Part shown: positions 11,501 through 22,225 of the stretch, piece by piece | How the letters are laid out: each line of letters starts with the position of its first letter | Position numbering within the stretch: position 1 is the first letter of the stretch | Assembly: GCF_000471905.2 (NCBI RefSeq) | Contig: NW_006500346.1 | Span: 2,200,959 to 2,264,958, forward strand | Source: Amborella trichopoda | Taxonomy: Eukaryota > Streptophyta > Magnoliopsida > Amborellales > Amborellaceae | Reading direction: 5' to 3' | Length of the DNA: 64,000 bases | Notes under the pieces: generated by a model | Seen by the model: the letters and a program-made list of their open reading frames with translations, nothing else | Databases searched by the model: none | Told to the model about the DNA's origin: nothing | Program-made: the position numbers and the translations under genes

Positions 11501-12453
11501 ACAGCTCATGGCAAGAGACCCCATATCAAAAAATGGGCTTTGATAAAGCTTGGACTACATATTCATTTGATCAACATTTGTAACAAATTGCAATAAAATT
11601 ATCAATAAAAAAACAGATTGCAACAAGAATCCTACGGTTTCCATGTTGAGTTTTTGTGAGCACGTTCAACACAGAGAAAAAGCATCATTAAAAATCGGTC
11701 ATCAAGATCTCCTTCTTGAAATAGGGCCCGGCATTTTCGTCCTATAAGAGGATCCTGCAACACTCTCATTGGTGTTATCGCCAGATTGAGTGGAGCTATT
11801 AATAAAATCCCTGAAATTTTACAGAAGCCTCATTTATCAAAATTCAGAAAAAGAAATCCTACAATTTTACATAAAACTCATTTATCCACAAAATCTGGAA
11901 AATTTAGACATAACCCGTATAACTAAATTAAGTATATAATCAACCATATAATAAACAAATTAAGTATATTTCCTCTATTAACTTGAAAAATGAAAACAGA
12001 ACTCCCGAAGAAACAATTGCAATAGAGAAAAATCCAAATGACACACGGAAATATTCAAATGTGTTGGAAAAAATGAAAATTTTTGAGTTCAAATTCGTAA
12101 TAAACGCATTAAATTTCATTCATTTGTTAGTAAATAAAAAAAATAAAAAGAAGAAAAACCAAATCATTACCTTCTCCATCGTCATTAGAAGAAAATACTC
12201 CGAATCCTTTGTCAGAGCCACAAAATTTGATCTGGCAACCCCGTAGCTCCACACCATTAACCTAAAATCCATTTCCTTATATCTAAATCAGATTGCCCGT
12301 AAAACTAACAAATATTTCAGGAAATTTTAGCATAGAACTGAGAATTATAAGAAATCAAAGCGAAATTTTGACAAAAAGCAATGACAAGATAGATGGCACC
12401 TGCAACCAGTGTAGGAAGCGCTGGAGCTTTGCCTCTTCCTGAGCTTCTTCCAT
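5551..12453 (-). CDS. SET-domain protein-lysine methyltransferase, Rubisco-LSMT-like (At3g56570-type), 15 exons
   Basis: Exons: 12453-12400, 12261-12171, 11810-11636, 11239-11134, 10225-10143, 9937-9911, 9452-9283, 8850-8737, 8621-8541, 8175-8111, 7917-7789, 7567-7322, 6823-6705, 6191-6093, 5707-5551. All junctions are GT-AG and all phases agree, giving 571 residues ending in TGA. The start ATG opens MEEAQEEAKLQRFLHWLQ. SET signatures: KGFGVF (residues 36-41), the cofactor/catalytic GLVPGIDFCNH (263-273), and SYGNKGNEELLYLYGF (315-330). The region after about residue 340 corresponds to the Rubis-subs-bind domain of LSMT-class enzymes (NKLVFPENFMTALRTIAM, then WEVCGDAGALQLLVDLL). The family transfers methyl groups from S-adenosylmethionine to protein lysines; the substrate here is unknown. 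Nothing looks broken. The acceptors at 8175 and 6823 are the least certain, and exon 6 is only 27 nt. Recognition of the Arabidopsis relative is from memory. Confidence 0.9.
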
Positions 12454-12640
12454 GGAAGAGAGAGAGATTCAATGGCTCCGAGCGCGCTAAAGGGACTGCG
12501 CTTTTAATCGGCAGAGTTTTAAATTTCGCCGGATTTCGCTGAGAGTACCGCTACACGTGTTAAAAACCCAAGTACTCATATCGGTTTCTCTCTCTACATT
12601 TCTCACTCTCTTTCTCTCTCTCTAGATTTCAATATCTGGC
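12454..12640 (-). promoter_or_regulatory. Probable 5' UTR and core promoter of the SET-domain gene
   Basis: Read on the minus strand, the sequence upstream of the ATG holds a purine-rich GA tract (12585-12630) and a short GAGAGAGAG just before the start codon, typical of plant leaders. No clear TATA box was seen. The G-box-like core CACGTG lies at 12554-12559. Confidence 0.4.
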
Positions 12641-12904
12641 ATCAGTTTTTGCTTTCGAATCTACGAACATTTTCCTAAGAATCGGTGTTGTGAAAAACGG
12701 ATCGGTGACCTACGTGGGCACCCAAAAAACCCGGTTGAATTGGTGTTCCGGCATCCCGGCCTTCTCTTTCCGAGGCCCATTCGAAATTTTGAGTAGTTTT
12801 ATCAAGATCGGAAGCCAATTGTACAAAGGATTCTAAATTGTACAAAGGATTCTAACTCTGCAAATTGAGCCTGTTCTAATTTTGATTTGCCAGCTACTTG
12901 CTTT

Positions 12905-13150
12905 ATTGTTTAACTTTGTGAAAAAAACAGCGAACACAAAAAAAACACGTAAATAAATAGTGAACCAGCCAAAAATCGGTTTGGATTGGTGAATCGACAG
13001 AGTACGGATGGCATTTTCAATGTGTGGAATGCCGGTTTCCTTCTGGATTTAGTTGTTTTCTTATATATACACAGAACCGAAATGGGGTGACCAATTCCTG
13101 GTGGGTGTGACAAGGCGATTTTGTGCAGGCCTGGTGTTTTTTAAATCACT
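12905..13150. repeat. Dispersed repeat shared with 25370-25595
   Basis: Both copies share GTGAACCAG.CAAAAA, GATTGGTGAATCG and TTTTCTTATATATA, followed by a CCGAAATGGGGTGA-type block, in the same order and on the same strand. It is not coding. Class unknown; ends were not determined. Confidence 0.55.
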
Positions 13151-13189
13151 AGTTCTTCTAAATAATTATCTCTCTTTTTGGGTATTCTT

Positions 13190-13497
13190 CTAAGGACACG
13201 ATTTCTATGAGTCCATGTAAAAATGAGTCACCTTTTAAAAATCCATTTTTGAGATGGATTTTTTTACCTAATTTTTAAAGATATGTAATTTTTAACATGG
13301 AGATCATGAATACGAAAAAATAAATAAATTTTAAAAATTAAAAATAATAATTCCATTGAAAAAATATTTGGAGTGTTAGTTTTAATTATTTTTAAATGGG
13401 CCACCTATTTACATTCATCTTAAAGATGGATGCTTTATACCTAGGGGACCGCAAATATAGAATTGTGTTCCCCGATGCATGAAACAATTTTCCGTCT
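13190..13497. repeat. Family B MITE-like element, inverse orientation to 3.1 kb
   Basis: It runs from ACACGATTTCTATGAG through CATGGAGATCATGAATACG and TTAAAGATGGATGC to CATGAAACAATTTTCC. It is the reverse complement in layout of the 3099-3401 copy. Length about 305 bp. Confidence 0.65.
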
Positions 13498-13825
13498 TTT
13501 GTTGTACATTGTTATCATCTTACTTATACACCTTCTGTGTAGAAGTAAGATTCTAACAATGAAAATGTATACGATAATATTATTTATTTTTAATACAAGA
13601 AGGTCGCAATTGTTATTGACAATAAATTGGGTGGCTGGGGATGTGTTATTATTGGGCACAATGATGAAAAGTAAAATTTCTCGAATGTTGTGGTACATTC
13701 CAATCTATTAGATTTCACATCCAATAGCTAAATATGATTATAGCCTACTTGAATCAAAAATAATTTATAATATTTTTTTTATTTGGGTTGTGATTGGATA
13801 TAATCTTAAAAGACATATCACTTGT
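13498..13825. other. Intergenic, with a partial family A remnant
   Basis: Around 13690-13740 the block TCTATTAGATTTCACATCCA matches the family A interior, but no matching pair of ends is visible. Nothing else was recognised before the assembly gap. Confidence 0.35.
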
Positions 13826-13845
13826 NNNNNNNNNNNNNNNNNNNN
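13826..13845. other. Assembly gap (20 N)
   Basis: Exactly 20 N, a conventional placeholder size, so the true missing length is unknown. It removes the left end of the family D element that follows. Confidence 0.95.
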
Positions 13846-14150
13846 AATATCTTAAAATCTATTTTTATATCTAATTATAAAGTTTTAAACTCAAAAAGTA
13901 TCTAAAATAAAGTAGATCTATAAACATATGAAAATCTTGAAATGGACGGTCTAGATAATGTGTTGCAAGATGTACTATTTTCGAGAGTCGAAATTCTTTT
14001 TTTCTTTCATATTCATATATATAGATGTTGAGATAATCAATTGCAGGATTTTTCAACATTAAAATAACTTTTTCCAATAGATTTTTGAGGCGCATATGTA
14101 ATTCTACATTTTATGGTTGCAACCTTATATAAACTTTTCCCTTAAAAAAA
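13846..14150. repeat. Family D MITE-like element, left end lost in the gap
   Basis: It carries AAACATATGAAAATCTTGA, GACGGTCTAGATAATG and GTAATTCTACATTTTATGG, the family D order. The left part is cut off by the N run. Confidence 0.55.
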
Positions 14151-14203
14151 AAGTGCTAAATTTTTGCACTACAACTAAACTAGATTAAACTTTATAATAA
14201 AAG

Positions 14204-14615
14204 GAAAAGTTTATATAGAGCCGAGGCTCTAAACAATCAAATTAGAGCCTACCTCAAAATCTTACTAGAAGCGATTGTTTTGATGCCCAAATATCCTCAA
14301 TTTGATCATCTTAACATCAGCATGCATGGACATGAGGAAAAAAAAAGGATTTTAAGTTTTGGAAATAGTGTATTTTGTAACGCATTTTTGGACAATCAAG
14401 TTTCAAGATTTTCAAGTTTTCATAGATATACCTATCTACACGATTTTTAAAGCTTTAAACTTTATAAATAAAGATGAAAATATATTTTAAGGCTATCACA
14501 AAGATTTTCAGTATTGAAACCACATTTCTCGATAGTATTTGAAGGTAGGCTCTAATTTGATTGTTTAAACATGCAGCTTGCTTCTGCAGTATAAGGACGA
14601 CGCCTTACACAAATT
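14204..14615. repeat. Family C MITE, good copy
   Basis: The left arm reads GCCGAGGCTCTAAACAATC and then ATTAGAGCCTACCTC; the right arm holds the inverse GGTAGGCTCTAATTTGATTG. The internal order matches 4.8 and 42.8 kb. Length about 410 bp, non-coding. The outermost right end is interrupted by an extra TGCAGCTTGCTTCTGCAG-type insert. Confidence 0.7.
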
Positions 14616-14719
14616 CTCACTTATTTTTAAACTCTTCCAAGAACTTTTTATGTAATAAAGTGAATTTTATCTAAAAATATCATTTTATTATGAAAATTAA
14701 AAAATAGTATTTTGTATTT

Positions 14720-15090
14720 TAGATTGGGTGCAGTTTGCATAAATAAATAATCCAAGTAATGCACACATCCAAAGCTTGTCGAAACATATAATTTTAGCGT
14801 CGAATATTTCAACGATGGTGCGAAAACCTATTTTATATCCAATTATTGAAAATAAAAATTTAAAAAATTGTGTAGATCAAATAGATCTACGAATATTTGA
14901 AATTTTTTAAAATAAATAGTCTAGATAATGTGTTTTACAAGGTGAGCATGAAATTCTTGTTTTTTTTCATATGTATATATCTCGTGGTCAAGATGATGAA
15001 TTGAAGGATTTTTCACCAGAACAACAACTTTCGATGGATTTTGTGGCAGTGACTTACATCTACATTACAAGGTTGACAACATACATAACC
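14720..15090. repeat. Family D MITE-like element, diverged copy
   Basis: It shares GTCTAGATAATGTGTT, TCATATGTATATATCTCG and TACATCTACATTACAAGGTT with the family D series, more diverged than the 26.4 kb copy. Boundaries approximate. Confidence 0.5.
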
Positions 15091-15256
15091 TTGCTCCTTT
15101 CAGACTTTAAACGGCTAATTTTTGAGAGGTTGTATTATAATTCGATTTTATCTTTTGTTTTATATATCAGATTAAACTAAAATTTGAGAAGTTGATATTT
15201 TTGACAGTACAAAATTCGTTAAAATTATTAAAAATATTTTAAAATAAAGAAAGGAT

Positions 15257-15419
15257 AATTTATCAAAATACTCATAAGAGGTGCATTATTTAATATTTTA
15301 TACTTTTGCAAAATATTCCAACTCATGATCATATGTTTTTTAATGAGTATTTTGAAATTAAAGCAAACAAATGGGTAAAATATTAAATAGTTCATCTCTC
15401 ATAAGTATTTTGATAAAAT
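15257..15419. repeat. Family E MITE, intact-looking copy
   Basis: The ends are TATCAAAATACTCATAAGAG and CTCATAAGTATTTTGATAAA, inverted to each other; similarity extends inwards about 43 bp through the TATTTAATATTTTA block. Length about 163 bp. This copy is a useful empty-site reference for the LINE-interrupted copy near 33.65-34.06 kb. Confidence 0.7.
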
Positions 15420-15924
15420 AAAATGACTAGAATACTCTTTAATTAATCAATTTTGTAGCGGTATTTTGGTTATATTTGTTTAACTTAATTATATTTTGAT
15501 ATTTTTGTCTAGTGTGTTGCGGTGAGGAATGCATACCATATTTAAGCTTAATGAAATATATAGAAAAAATAAAATTGAAATATAATATTCACAACGAAAA
15601 GTGAAACTCGGGTGTAAAAATATAGAATTATGTATTTTTTAAATTTGAAAATGAAAAGAAATTTTTCTATTAATTTCCCAAAAATCTATTGAACCTGTAA
15701 TTTAGATACAATAATAACTTTCCTAGGAAGAAAACTGTGCCCATCTCTCCTTAAAGCTATATTCTATATTTATCCTAGTACAAGAAATTAACAGAAAAAT
15801 CCCTTTTTATCATCAAAATTTAAAAATAGTTCCAAATATTTTATGTCTTACACTTGAATATTATATGTTAAATTTTATTATTTTTATATTAAATTAAACT
15901 CAAATTTTGGCCTCCGTACTTCTC
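15420..15924. other. Intergenic, no feature seen
   Basis: AT-rich sequence with no inverted-repeat ends, coding stretch or RNA gene that I could recognise. Confidence 0.45.
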
Positions 15925-16148
15925 ATTGTATATAATGAGACCATTTACCTTTGACGCAAAGAGGTTACAATTACTTACAACCATTCGATGTAAAATTTGA
16001 TAGGTTGGTTGTGTAACAAAATTCAAGAAAATTACTTTTGAAGTTTGAGCATGGTCAATGGAATAAATACAGCTATCTAATTTCACATCCCATAGTCACG
16101 ATCAATTGTGACCACCTTTTATCAAAGATAAATGGTTTCATTGTGGTT
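15925..16148. repeat. Family A MITE
   Basis: The left end reads ATTGTATATAATGAGACC and continues ATTTACCTTTGACGCAAAG; the right end is the inverse, with GTGACCACC, GATAAATGGTTTCATTG. The interior holds the typical TTCAAGAAAATTACTTTTGA and TCAATGGAATAAATACAGC blocks. About 224 bp. Confidence 0.7.
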
Positions 16149-16544
16149 GTTTTATTTATTGTTAAATATTTAAAAAAATATATATGTGCACTTAGTTTTA
16201 GTACATCATTTTTCCATAGACCCAGGGTTTTAAAAACTTTCTTGCGACATAGGTTTTTCTAAAAAATATGTTTTCTAACCTTTTGGACCCAATCTACTTT
16301 TTTTGATTGCTCATTTTTTTACCCAAATAAAAACTAAAAAATACCTCAAGCTGTCTACTAAATCTCTCTCTCTATACAACTTTTTTATTTGTCTCTCTAA
16401 CATTTATAGAAAGAAATAAAGACGTACATTTTGGCTCGATTGACTTAAATGGGATTAAATTAACAAAATGTCCTACTAGGCTCCAAACCTCCCAAAGAAA
16501 AATTTTCATGAAAAACTATATTCCACCTTTGGAACCCAAAAAAG
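16149..16544. other. Intergenic, no feature seen
   Basis: AT-rich with short poly-T tracts and a CTCTCTCTC patch near 16365. No gene or repeat family was recognised. Confidence 0.45.
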
Positions 16545-16800
16545 GAAAAAGTTTATGTAGAGTTAATGCTCTAAACAATCAAATTTGAGCCTACCTCAAA
16601 AATTTTACTAGAAGAGATTGTTTTGATGCTCAGATATCTTCAAAATTTATCATCTCGAGATATGTCGATCTACACTATTTTTGAAGCTTTAAACTCTATA
16701 AATAAAGATGAAAATGTATTTTAAGGCTATCACAAATATTTCCAGTGTTAGAAACCACATTTCTCGATACTATTTGTTTGGAGCGTAGGTTTTATGCAAA
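16545..16800. repeat. Family C MITE, internally shortened
   Basis: The left arm (GCTCTAAACAATCAAATTTG) and the late interior (TCTACACTATTTTTGAAGC, then ATTTCTCGATACTATTTG) are present, but the central 100-150 bp found in other copies are missing, and the right arm is cut. Confidence 0.55.
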
Positions 16801-17051
16801 ACCGCACCCCCCCAAAAAAGTAGAGGAATTTAACTATTTAGCGCAAAAAATGCCATCACTTGTTTACTGTTACAAAACCGGTATGAGGAAACTTGAGCAT
16901 TTTTTAACAAAATTCTTGAGTATGTACCAAAATGACAAATTCTTAAAAAAAGTAACCACTAAATTTTATAGGGATACTGTTGATTCAACTGCCTGATCGA
17001 CGTTTTGATGCAGTTTGACCATTGAGTGATACTTTCCCCAATATTTTTTAC

Positions 17052-17130
17052 TTGTACGAGCCTTTACCATAAGGTCATAAAATATAGAGTTGTACGAGCC
17101 TTTACCATAAGGTCCTAAAATATAGAATTG
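17052..17130. repeat. Tandem duplication, 40-bp unit, two copies
   Basis: The unit TTGTACGAGCCTTTACCATA followed by AGGTC(A/C)TAAAATATAGA(G/A) occurs twice back to back with two mismatches. It sits at the edge of a diverged family C/D-like stretch (17090-17345). Confidence 0.8.
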
Positions 17131-17345
17131 ATGTGTACCTCTAAAATCTTTCGAAAATAGTTGTTTTGATGTTGGAAAAACAGCTAATTGATCATCTCGA
17201 CATCAAGATGTATAGATAGAGAGAAAAAATGATAGTTCAAATCCTACCATCCATTTTCAAGATTTTCATGAGCTTATAGATCCGCTCGATTTGAACCATT
17301 TTTGGAGTATAAAAATTTTATGATTATAGACAAAAAAATAGATTC

Positions 17346-17880
17346 TCTTTTAGGTTTCAAGTCTAGGTACAGAGATTGCAGTAGAATTGGAGCTTTAGGT
17401 TTCAAACCCATGTTGACCCACACAGGGTAGGCAAGCCCACCTCATAAATGTCTTTCACAACAGTGTATTTATCAGGTCTAAACTATAAACCACCTCATCA
17501 AACATAAAGAAAAAAGAAAAAAAGAGTAAAAAATTAAAAATTAAACGACACAAGAAATGGACAATAAACAGTGGAAAGAAGTCTCAATATGCTCTATAAC
17601 TGCACAAACAAAGCTCACTGAAGCTCTCATTCCATTTGAGTTTTTAAGCAATACAAGCTTGCACAAGATAGTCAAGTTCATTAAATACAATTACATCTAA
17701 AAGTCAGGATTCAGCCTCATGGGGAACCAGCAACCTTGAAATGCTCGCCCTTTTTTTTCTAAGATACAAGTCCAATACTTTTTAACAACATACATGATGC
17801 CCAAACTCACCTCTTTTTGAATGGGCCCACCCAAAATCCAGCTCAACAAGTCCCTCCAGCCAATAAAATACAAACTGAAA
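17346..17880. other. Intergenic downstream of PEPKR1
   Basis: No repeat family or gene recognised. TGAATGGGCCCACCC at about 17818 has a TGGGCCCA site-II-like palindrome, but no transcription unit is visible next to it. This stretch may include the end of the PEPKR1 3' UTR on the minus strand. Confidence 0.35.
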
Positions 17881-18345
17881 CCTCATCCTGCCTCTCAGTC
17901 CAAAAACCAACTCTAAATTGTCCACCAAATACATCAGAGAAGCTTCAGCGAATTGTCTACACCGCATCTAGCATCCAAATCAGAGAAACCCAACTCCCAA
18001 TTTTCTGCCAAATATAACAGCAACATTTCCACAAAATGACACTGCATTTGGCCTCTCAATCAAAGAAACCCAACTCCAAATTGTCCTCCAAATTTGGCAG
18101 CAAGGCTTAATCACACCCACACTGCATCTAGCTTCTTAAACAAAGCAAACCCAACTCCAAATAATCCCACGAATGTAGCGGAAAAGCTTCAGTGTGCTGA
18201 CACTGTATCTAGTTTCCCAATCAAAGAAGACCAAATCTAAATATTTCCCCAGATGTAGTGTGACAAAGCTGCAGCGCACTGAAAGGGCATCTCTTCTCCA
18301 TCAAAGAAAACCCGACTCTGAATAATCCACCAAATTTATGGGCAA
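17881..18345. repeat. Six-copy ~81-bp minisatellite abutting the PEPKR1 stop codon
   Basis: A CCAACTCCAAAT-type anchor recurs at 17907, 17990, 18070, 18151, 18231 and 18312, i.e. every 80-83 bp. Each unit also has a CATCTAGC.TC block, a TCAAAGAAACCC block and a GCTTCAG-type block. Copies differ by 20-30%. The array starts within a few bases of the PEPKR1 stop and therefore is probably its 3' UTR, transcribed as the reverse complement. Confidence 0.85.
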
Positions 18346-18349
18346 AAGT

Positions 18350-21300
18350 TTAGCAGACCAGGGAGGACTGGAGAGAAGTGTTGCTTGAGAGATGGGTGCA
18401 CGAAGACCACCTTATGACTGATTCTGTGACCATGAGCCCTAGTGGCTCAACCTCACCCAAGCCAATTGTGCGGTTCCTTCTGTTTTGGATTTTGGAAGGC
18501 CCGGCCCCACCTCTACGAAAATCAATGCCTGAAGATTCTAGTGAGAGAAGGAGCTTCTCAAAGCCAGCTTCTGCATATTCCAAAAGCAATATACACGCTA
18601 TTAGAGAGGCCACATGGGCTATTTTGAATAGTTTTCCTTTTAGGGTTGTTTAACCAATTTTACAATCAATATGGCAATATAATACAGGACAGTCCTTTTG
18701 ATAATCCAAGATATTGAAAAGCAAAACAGTATAAGAACAAATTATCAATGATATGATAAACAGATATTGAATCGAATGCACGGACACGATATTATTACCC
18801 ATTTAATCAAGCTGAAGTTTATTGAAATAAAGAATTTTTCTAGCTGGTAATGTAAAGCGATTGAAAACTGTGATATCAAATGACGTTCAGGTAAATTATG
18901 GCAGACAATTTTAAGGGGGAAAAATGGGTAGTTCTTTTCTTTCTTTTTTTTGGGTAGTTCAGCAGTAGAAATCAAACTAGAGATGTAGCATTGCCAACAT
19001 CAACTGCTAACCACTCAAGCCCAAGCCCAATTCCAAATGGGTAGGACTTTCCATCAATTTCTGCTCAAATTTAGATAAGATGAAATAGAGGTGCAAGCCT
19101 GCTTTTGCTCTCAACAAGCCTAGATTGACCAATATTTCTCAAATTCTAATTCATATGTTTGGGCAATGAGTTGAGTCCTCAATGAACCTCATTTTATAAA
19201 GATAGGTAACCCCTGGTCTCATTGGTCAAAATTCCATCATTAGGGTCTACAGGTGGACCTGCTTTGGGTCAACCTAAACCCAACCCATTGACAAGCTCTC
19301 CTTCACATTAGTTATGCACAATTACAACAGAACCCATAATTTGGAATTAAAAAATTAAGCATACCTCCCTGTGTTGTGGATCCATTTGTACTTTCCTCCT
19401 GTAGGGACAATTGTTTCTCTTGCTCAGATAGAGAGCCTTCTCTTAGGAATGAAAAGCTTGGCATTGATGGAACTGGTGATGAAGACTCAAATACCTTTGG
19501 CACCGAGCATCTACTGAATGAGAAATCCCCATATCCAGTGCAAGGAGCAGGAGTGGCCAAATACGAAGAGAAGGAAGATTTGCAAGTGAATGCTGGTGAA
19601 CAATCCAACGTAACTTCACCAGAAAGGCCAGCCCCTGAGTTAAAGCTCAAGTCGCGATTGGCAGACATAGGAGTAGAGGAATGTTCAGAATCCAGGTCGC
19701 ATTCCGCATCTTTTGGGTTGTTTGGTTCATAACGCTCCAAAATCTGTAATTCAGATTTTATCCATGGATGATCTGCAAAAGTAAATAGAAAGTAAATCAA
19801 TAATCGATCCATAAAATATAATAAAACCAAAGCAAATACCATGATGTAATTTGGCACCAGATAGAAGTGAATCTCTACCACCACAATAACACACGCAGAC
19901 ATCACATGCAGAAAAGCATGCATGTACTAATGCATCCATTTAAACCAATATATTTGAGTTGGCGTCATATAGAGATACTCTTAAGAGTAAGTGTGTTAGG
20001 AATTGCCCTACAAAGCTTCATTTTAAGAAGAAGGGTACTTGATTTCCATCCTTGAATGTGAGATTCTCAATCTGAGTGAAACCAAGTGATTAGGCTGGAT
20101 TCAACCAAGCTCGCTCCAAGTTTCCAAATCAAGTGAGAGTTGGGTGGTGGGAATATGAGGGGAGAGAGAGGGAGAGAGAGAGGATGACAACAACTTAGCA
20201 TATAATTAGGACATTCAAAATCTGGATCCCGTTACCAGCTCATCCAAGACAGATTCAAGTTAAGAATAAAATCAATATGACAGGAGAATGAAAGAAATGG
20301 TTGAGCTTGTGATATTCCAAGGTTATTGAAATATACACACAATTCTCTAGAAACCAAATATGCTTCCCTAATATGCCAAGTCATTCTTGCAACTGTTTTT
20401 GCTTATCGAGTACAAAATTTGGACTCGACCCAACCGAAGATAAAAGTGTGGAGACCCATGCAAGCTCAAAACAATAAACACATATTCACCAGAACATGAT
20501 CCAATCCACATAACATAGACCATAAAATAAAGAACTCAATATGCAAGGGTAGGCAGTTGTCTGCACTTCAAAAGTAAATCAACCATCTACACTTTGATTC
20601 AGGCAAACAGACTAAAGAAAAAATTGCTTCTAACAATTTTAAACCACACATTCAAAGCCCAGTGACCTTTTTGTGGAATTCTTTTGAATTGTTTGTATTC
20701 ATAACTTTGTTTCAGGAAAGATTAATTAATTTGAAGTAGAACTCACTCTTTCAGACCAAAGCAAGCAAAGCATTACATTCTAACTCGAGTGCAACCCAAC
20801 TAACCTAAAACCTGAGCAGCTGTAAGCCTCTTGCAGGGATCAGTGCATAGCATCCCAATAATCAAGTCTTTGGCAGACTCAGATACACGATCCCAATGAT
20901 CGGAAGGAAACCGCAAATCAGCAGCTCTAACAGCTTCAAAGATCCTTGACTTAGTCTTCCCCCAAAACGGAGGCATCCCACTGAGAAGAATGTAAAGGAT
21001 CACACCAGCACTCCATACATCAGCTGCTTGGTTATACCCACCAGCAAGAACTTCAGGAGCAATATAGAAGGGACTTCCAACTGTCCCATACAGATACTGT
21101 CCTGTCAGTTAGAAAGAAACAAAAATGATGAGAAACACAGTATAAATTATGGATTCCCATCGCAGTTAGACTTGTGAATAAAAAGGAAGGGCAAAAGGGC
21201 AAAGGTACAAGCATAGCAAACATATGAACAATCAAATGAGAGACCATGAAAATCATGGACATCCATCACAATGAGACTCGTGCATTTTAAGGAAGAACAA

Positions 21301-22225
21301 AAAGACAAAGGCACGAGCATACAAAACATACAACACAAACAAAAATCAGAAAGACCATGAAAATACAGAAACAGTTGTGAATAATAATCCAGAACAAAGA
21401 AAAAGGCATAAGGACACCAAACAAAACAAACAAATAAATATGTATACAAACCAGAGAGACAATGGAAAGGAGGAAACTCATCAGATGATGACTGATGTTT
21501 AGTGAAGAGAGGCAGAGGAAAAGGCATGAGCATGTGGAACAAAGAAAATGACAAAAAATAGAAACATCATGAAAATTACAGAAACCCATCACAGAAAGCT
21601 CGCGATAAATAAGTAAAACGAAAAAAAATGGAACAAACATACCAGGTCTAATATAAGTAGCAAGGCCAAAGTCAGCCAACTTGATTGGTGATGATAAGGA
21701 CCTAGTGGCCAAGAGTATGTTCTCAGGCTTCAAGTCTCTATGAACAATGCCCTTATCATGGCAATACATCACAACTTCCATAAGATGCTTAAATAGAATG
21801 GCAGCCTCAGGTTCAGAGTAGTGACCATGCTTCTCTAACCGATGGAAAAGCTCCCCCCCAGCACAAAGTTCCATCACTAAATGCACATAATCCTCTTCTT
21901 CAAATACAGCTTTGAGGGCCACCACATTTGGGTGGCCAGACAATTTGGTCATTATTTCTATCTCTAGTTTTACACTACAAAGGTCATCTGGTGTGACCAA
22001 CCTATCCTTGGCTATGGATTTACAAGCCAAGGTCTCACCAGTTAGCTTTTCCTTACAGATCTTGATAACCCCAAATTGGCCCCAACCCAACTGCTCACCC
22101 AACACATATCGATCCTCTAATTTAGAGGTCTTCTTTGCATCAAGAATGGGTTCGATTAGAAAAGGTATCTTGTAATAGTTACAAAAAGGGATTGATGGGC
22201 CACTGGTGCTCTTGATAATAGCCAT
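18350..22225 (-). CDS. PEPKR1: Ser/Thr protein kinase PEPKR1 (PEPC-kinase-related kinase 1), four coding exons
   Basis: Exons: 22225-21643, 21101-20805, 19772-19365, 18570-18350. All GT-AG, all junctions phase 1, giving 502 residues (the Arabidopsis protein is, from memory, about 520). The kinase domain (about residues 40-300) is complete: glycine loop LGWGQFGV (46-53), ATP lysine K69 in [13 protein letters not shown] (162-169), DFG (185-187), SPFYIAPE (204-211) and [15 protein letters not shown]. There are no EF hands, as expected for the PEPRK branch of the CDPK/SnRK superfamily. The roughly 200-residue tail is Ser-rich and ends with a conserved [10 protein letters not shown] block and [12 protein letters not shown], carried on the last exon. 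The substrate is not known from the sequence. Reading through intron 1 would stop the protein just after DFG. A 5' UTR intron lies upstream. Confidence 0.93.
21130..21640. repeat. Degenerate ~108-bp tandem repeat filling PEPKR1 intron 1
   Basis: A block resembling ACCATGAAAAT..AGAAACCC, then ATCACA and a run of AAGG/GGCA/ACGAGCAT, recurs at about 21141, 21244, 21354, 21463 and 21570 (spacing 103-110 bp). The copies are strongly diverged. The array takes up almost the whole intron between donor 21642 and acceptor 21102. Confidence 0.65.

Noticed and set aside
21287..21642. Kinase ending inside intron 1
   Set aside because: The tail is repeat-derived and the next exon supplies the missing SPFYIAPE and DVWS motifs in phase.
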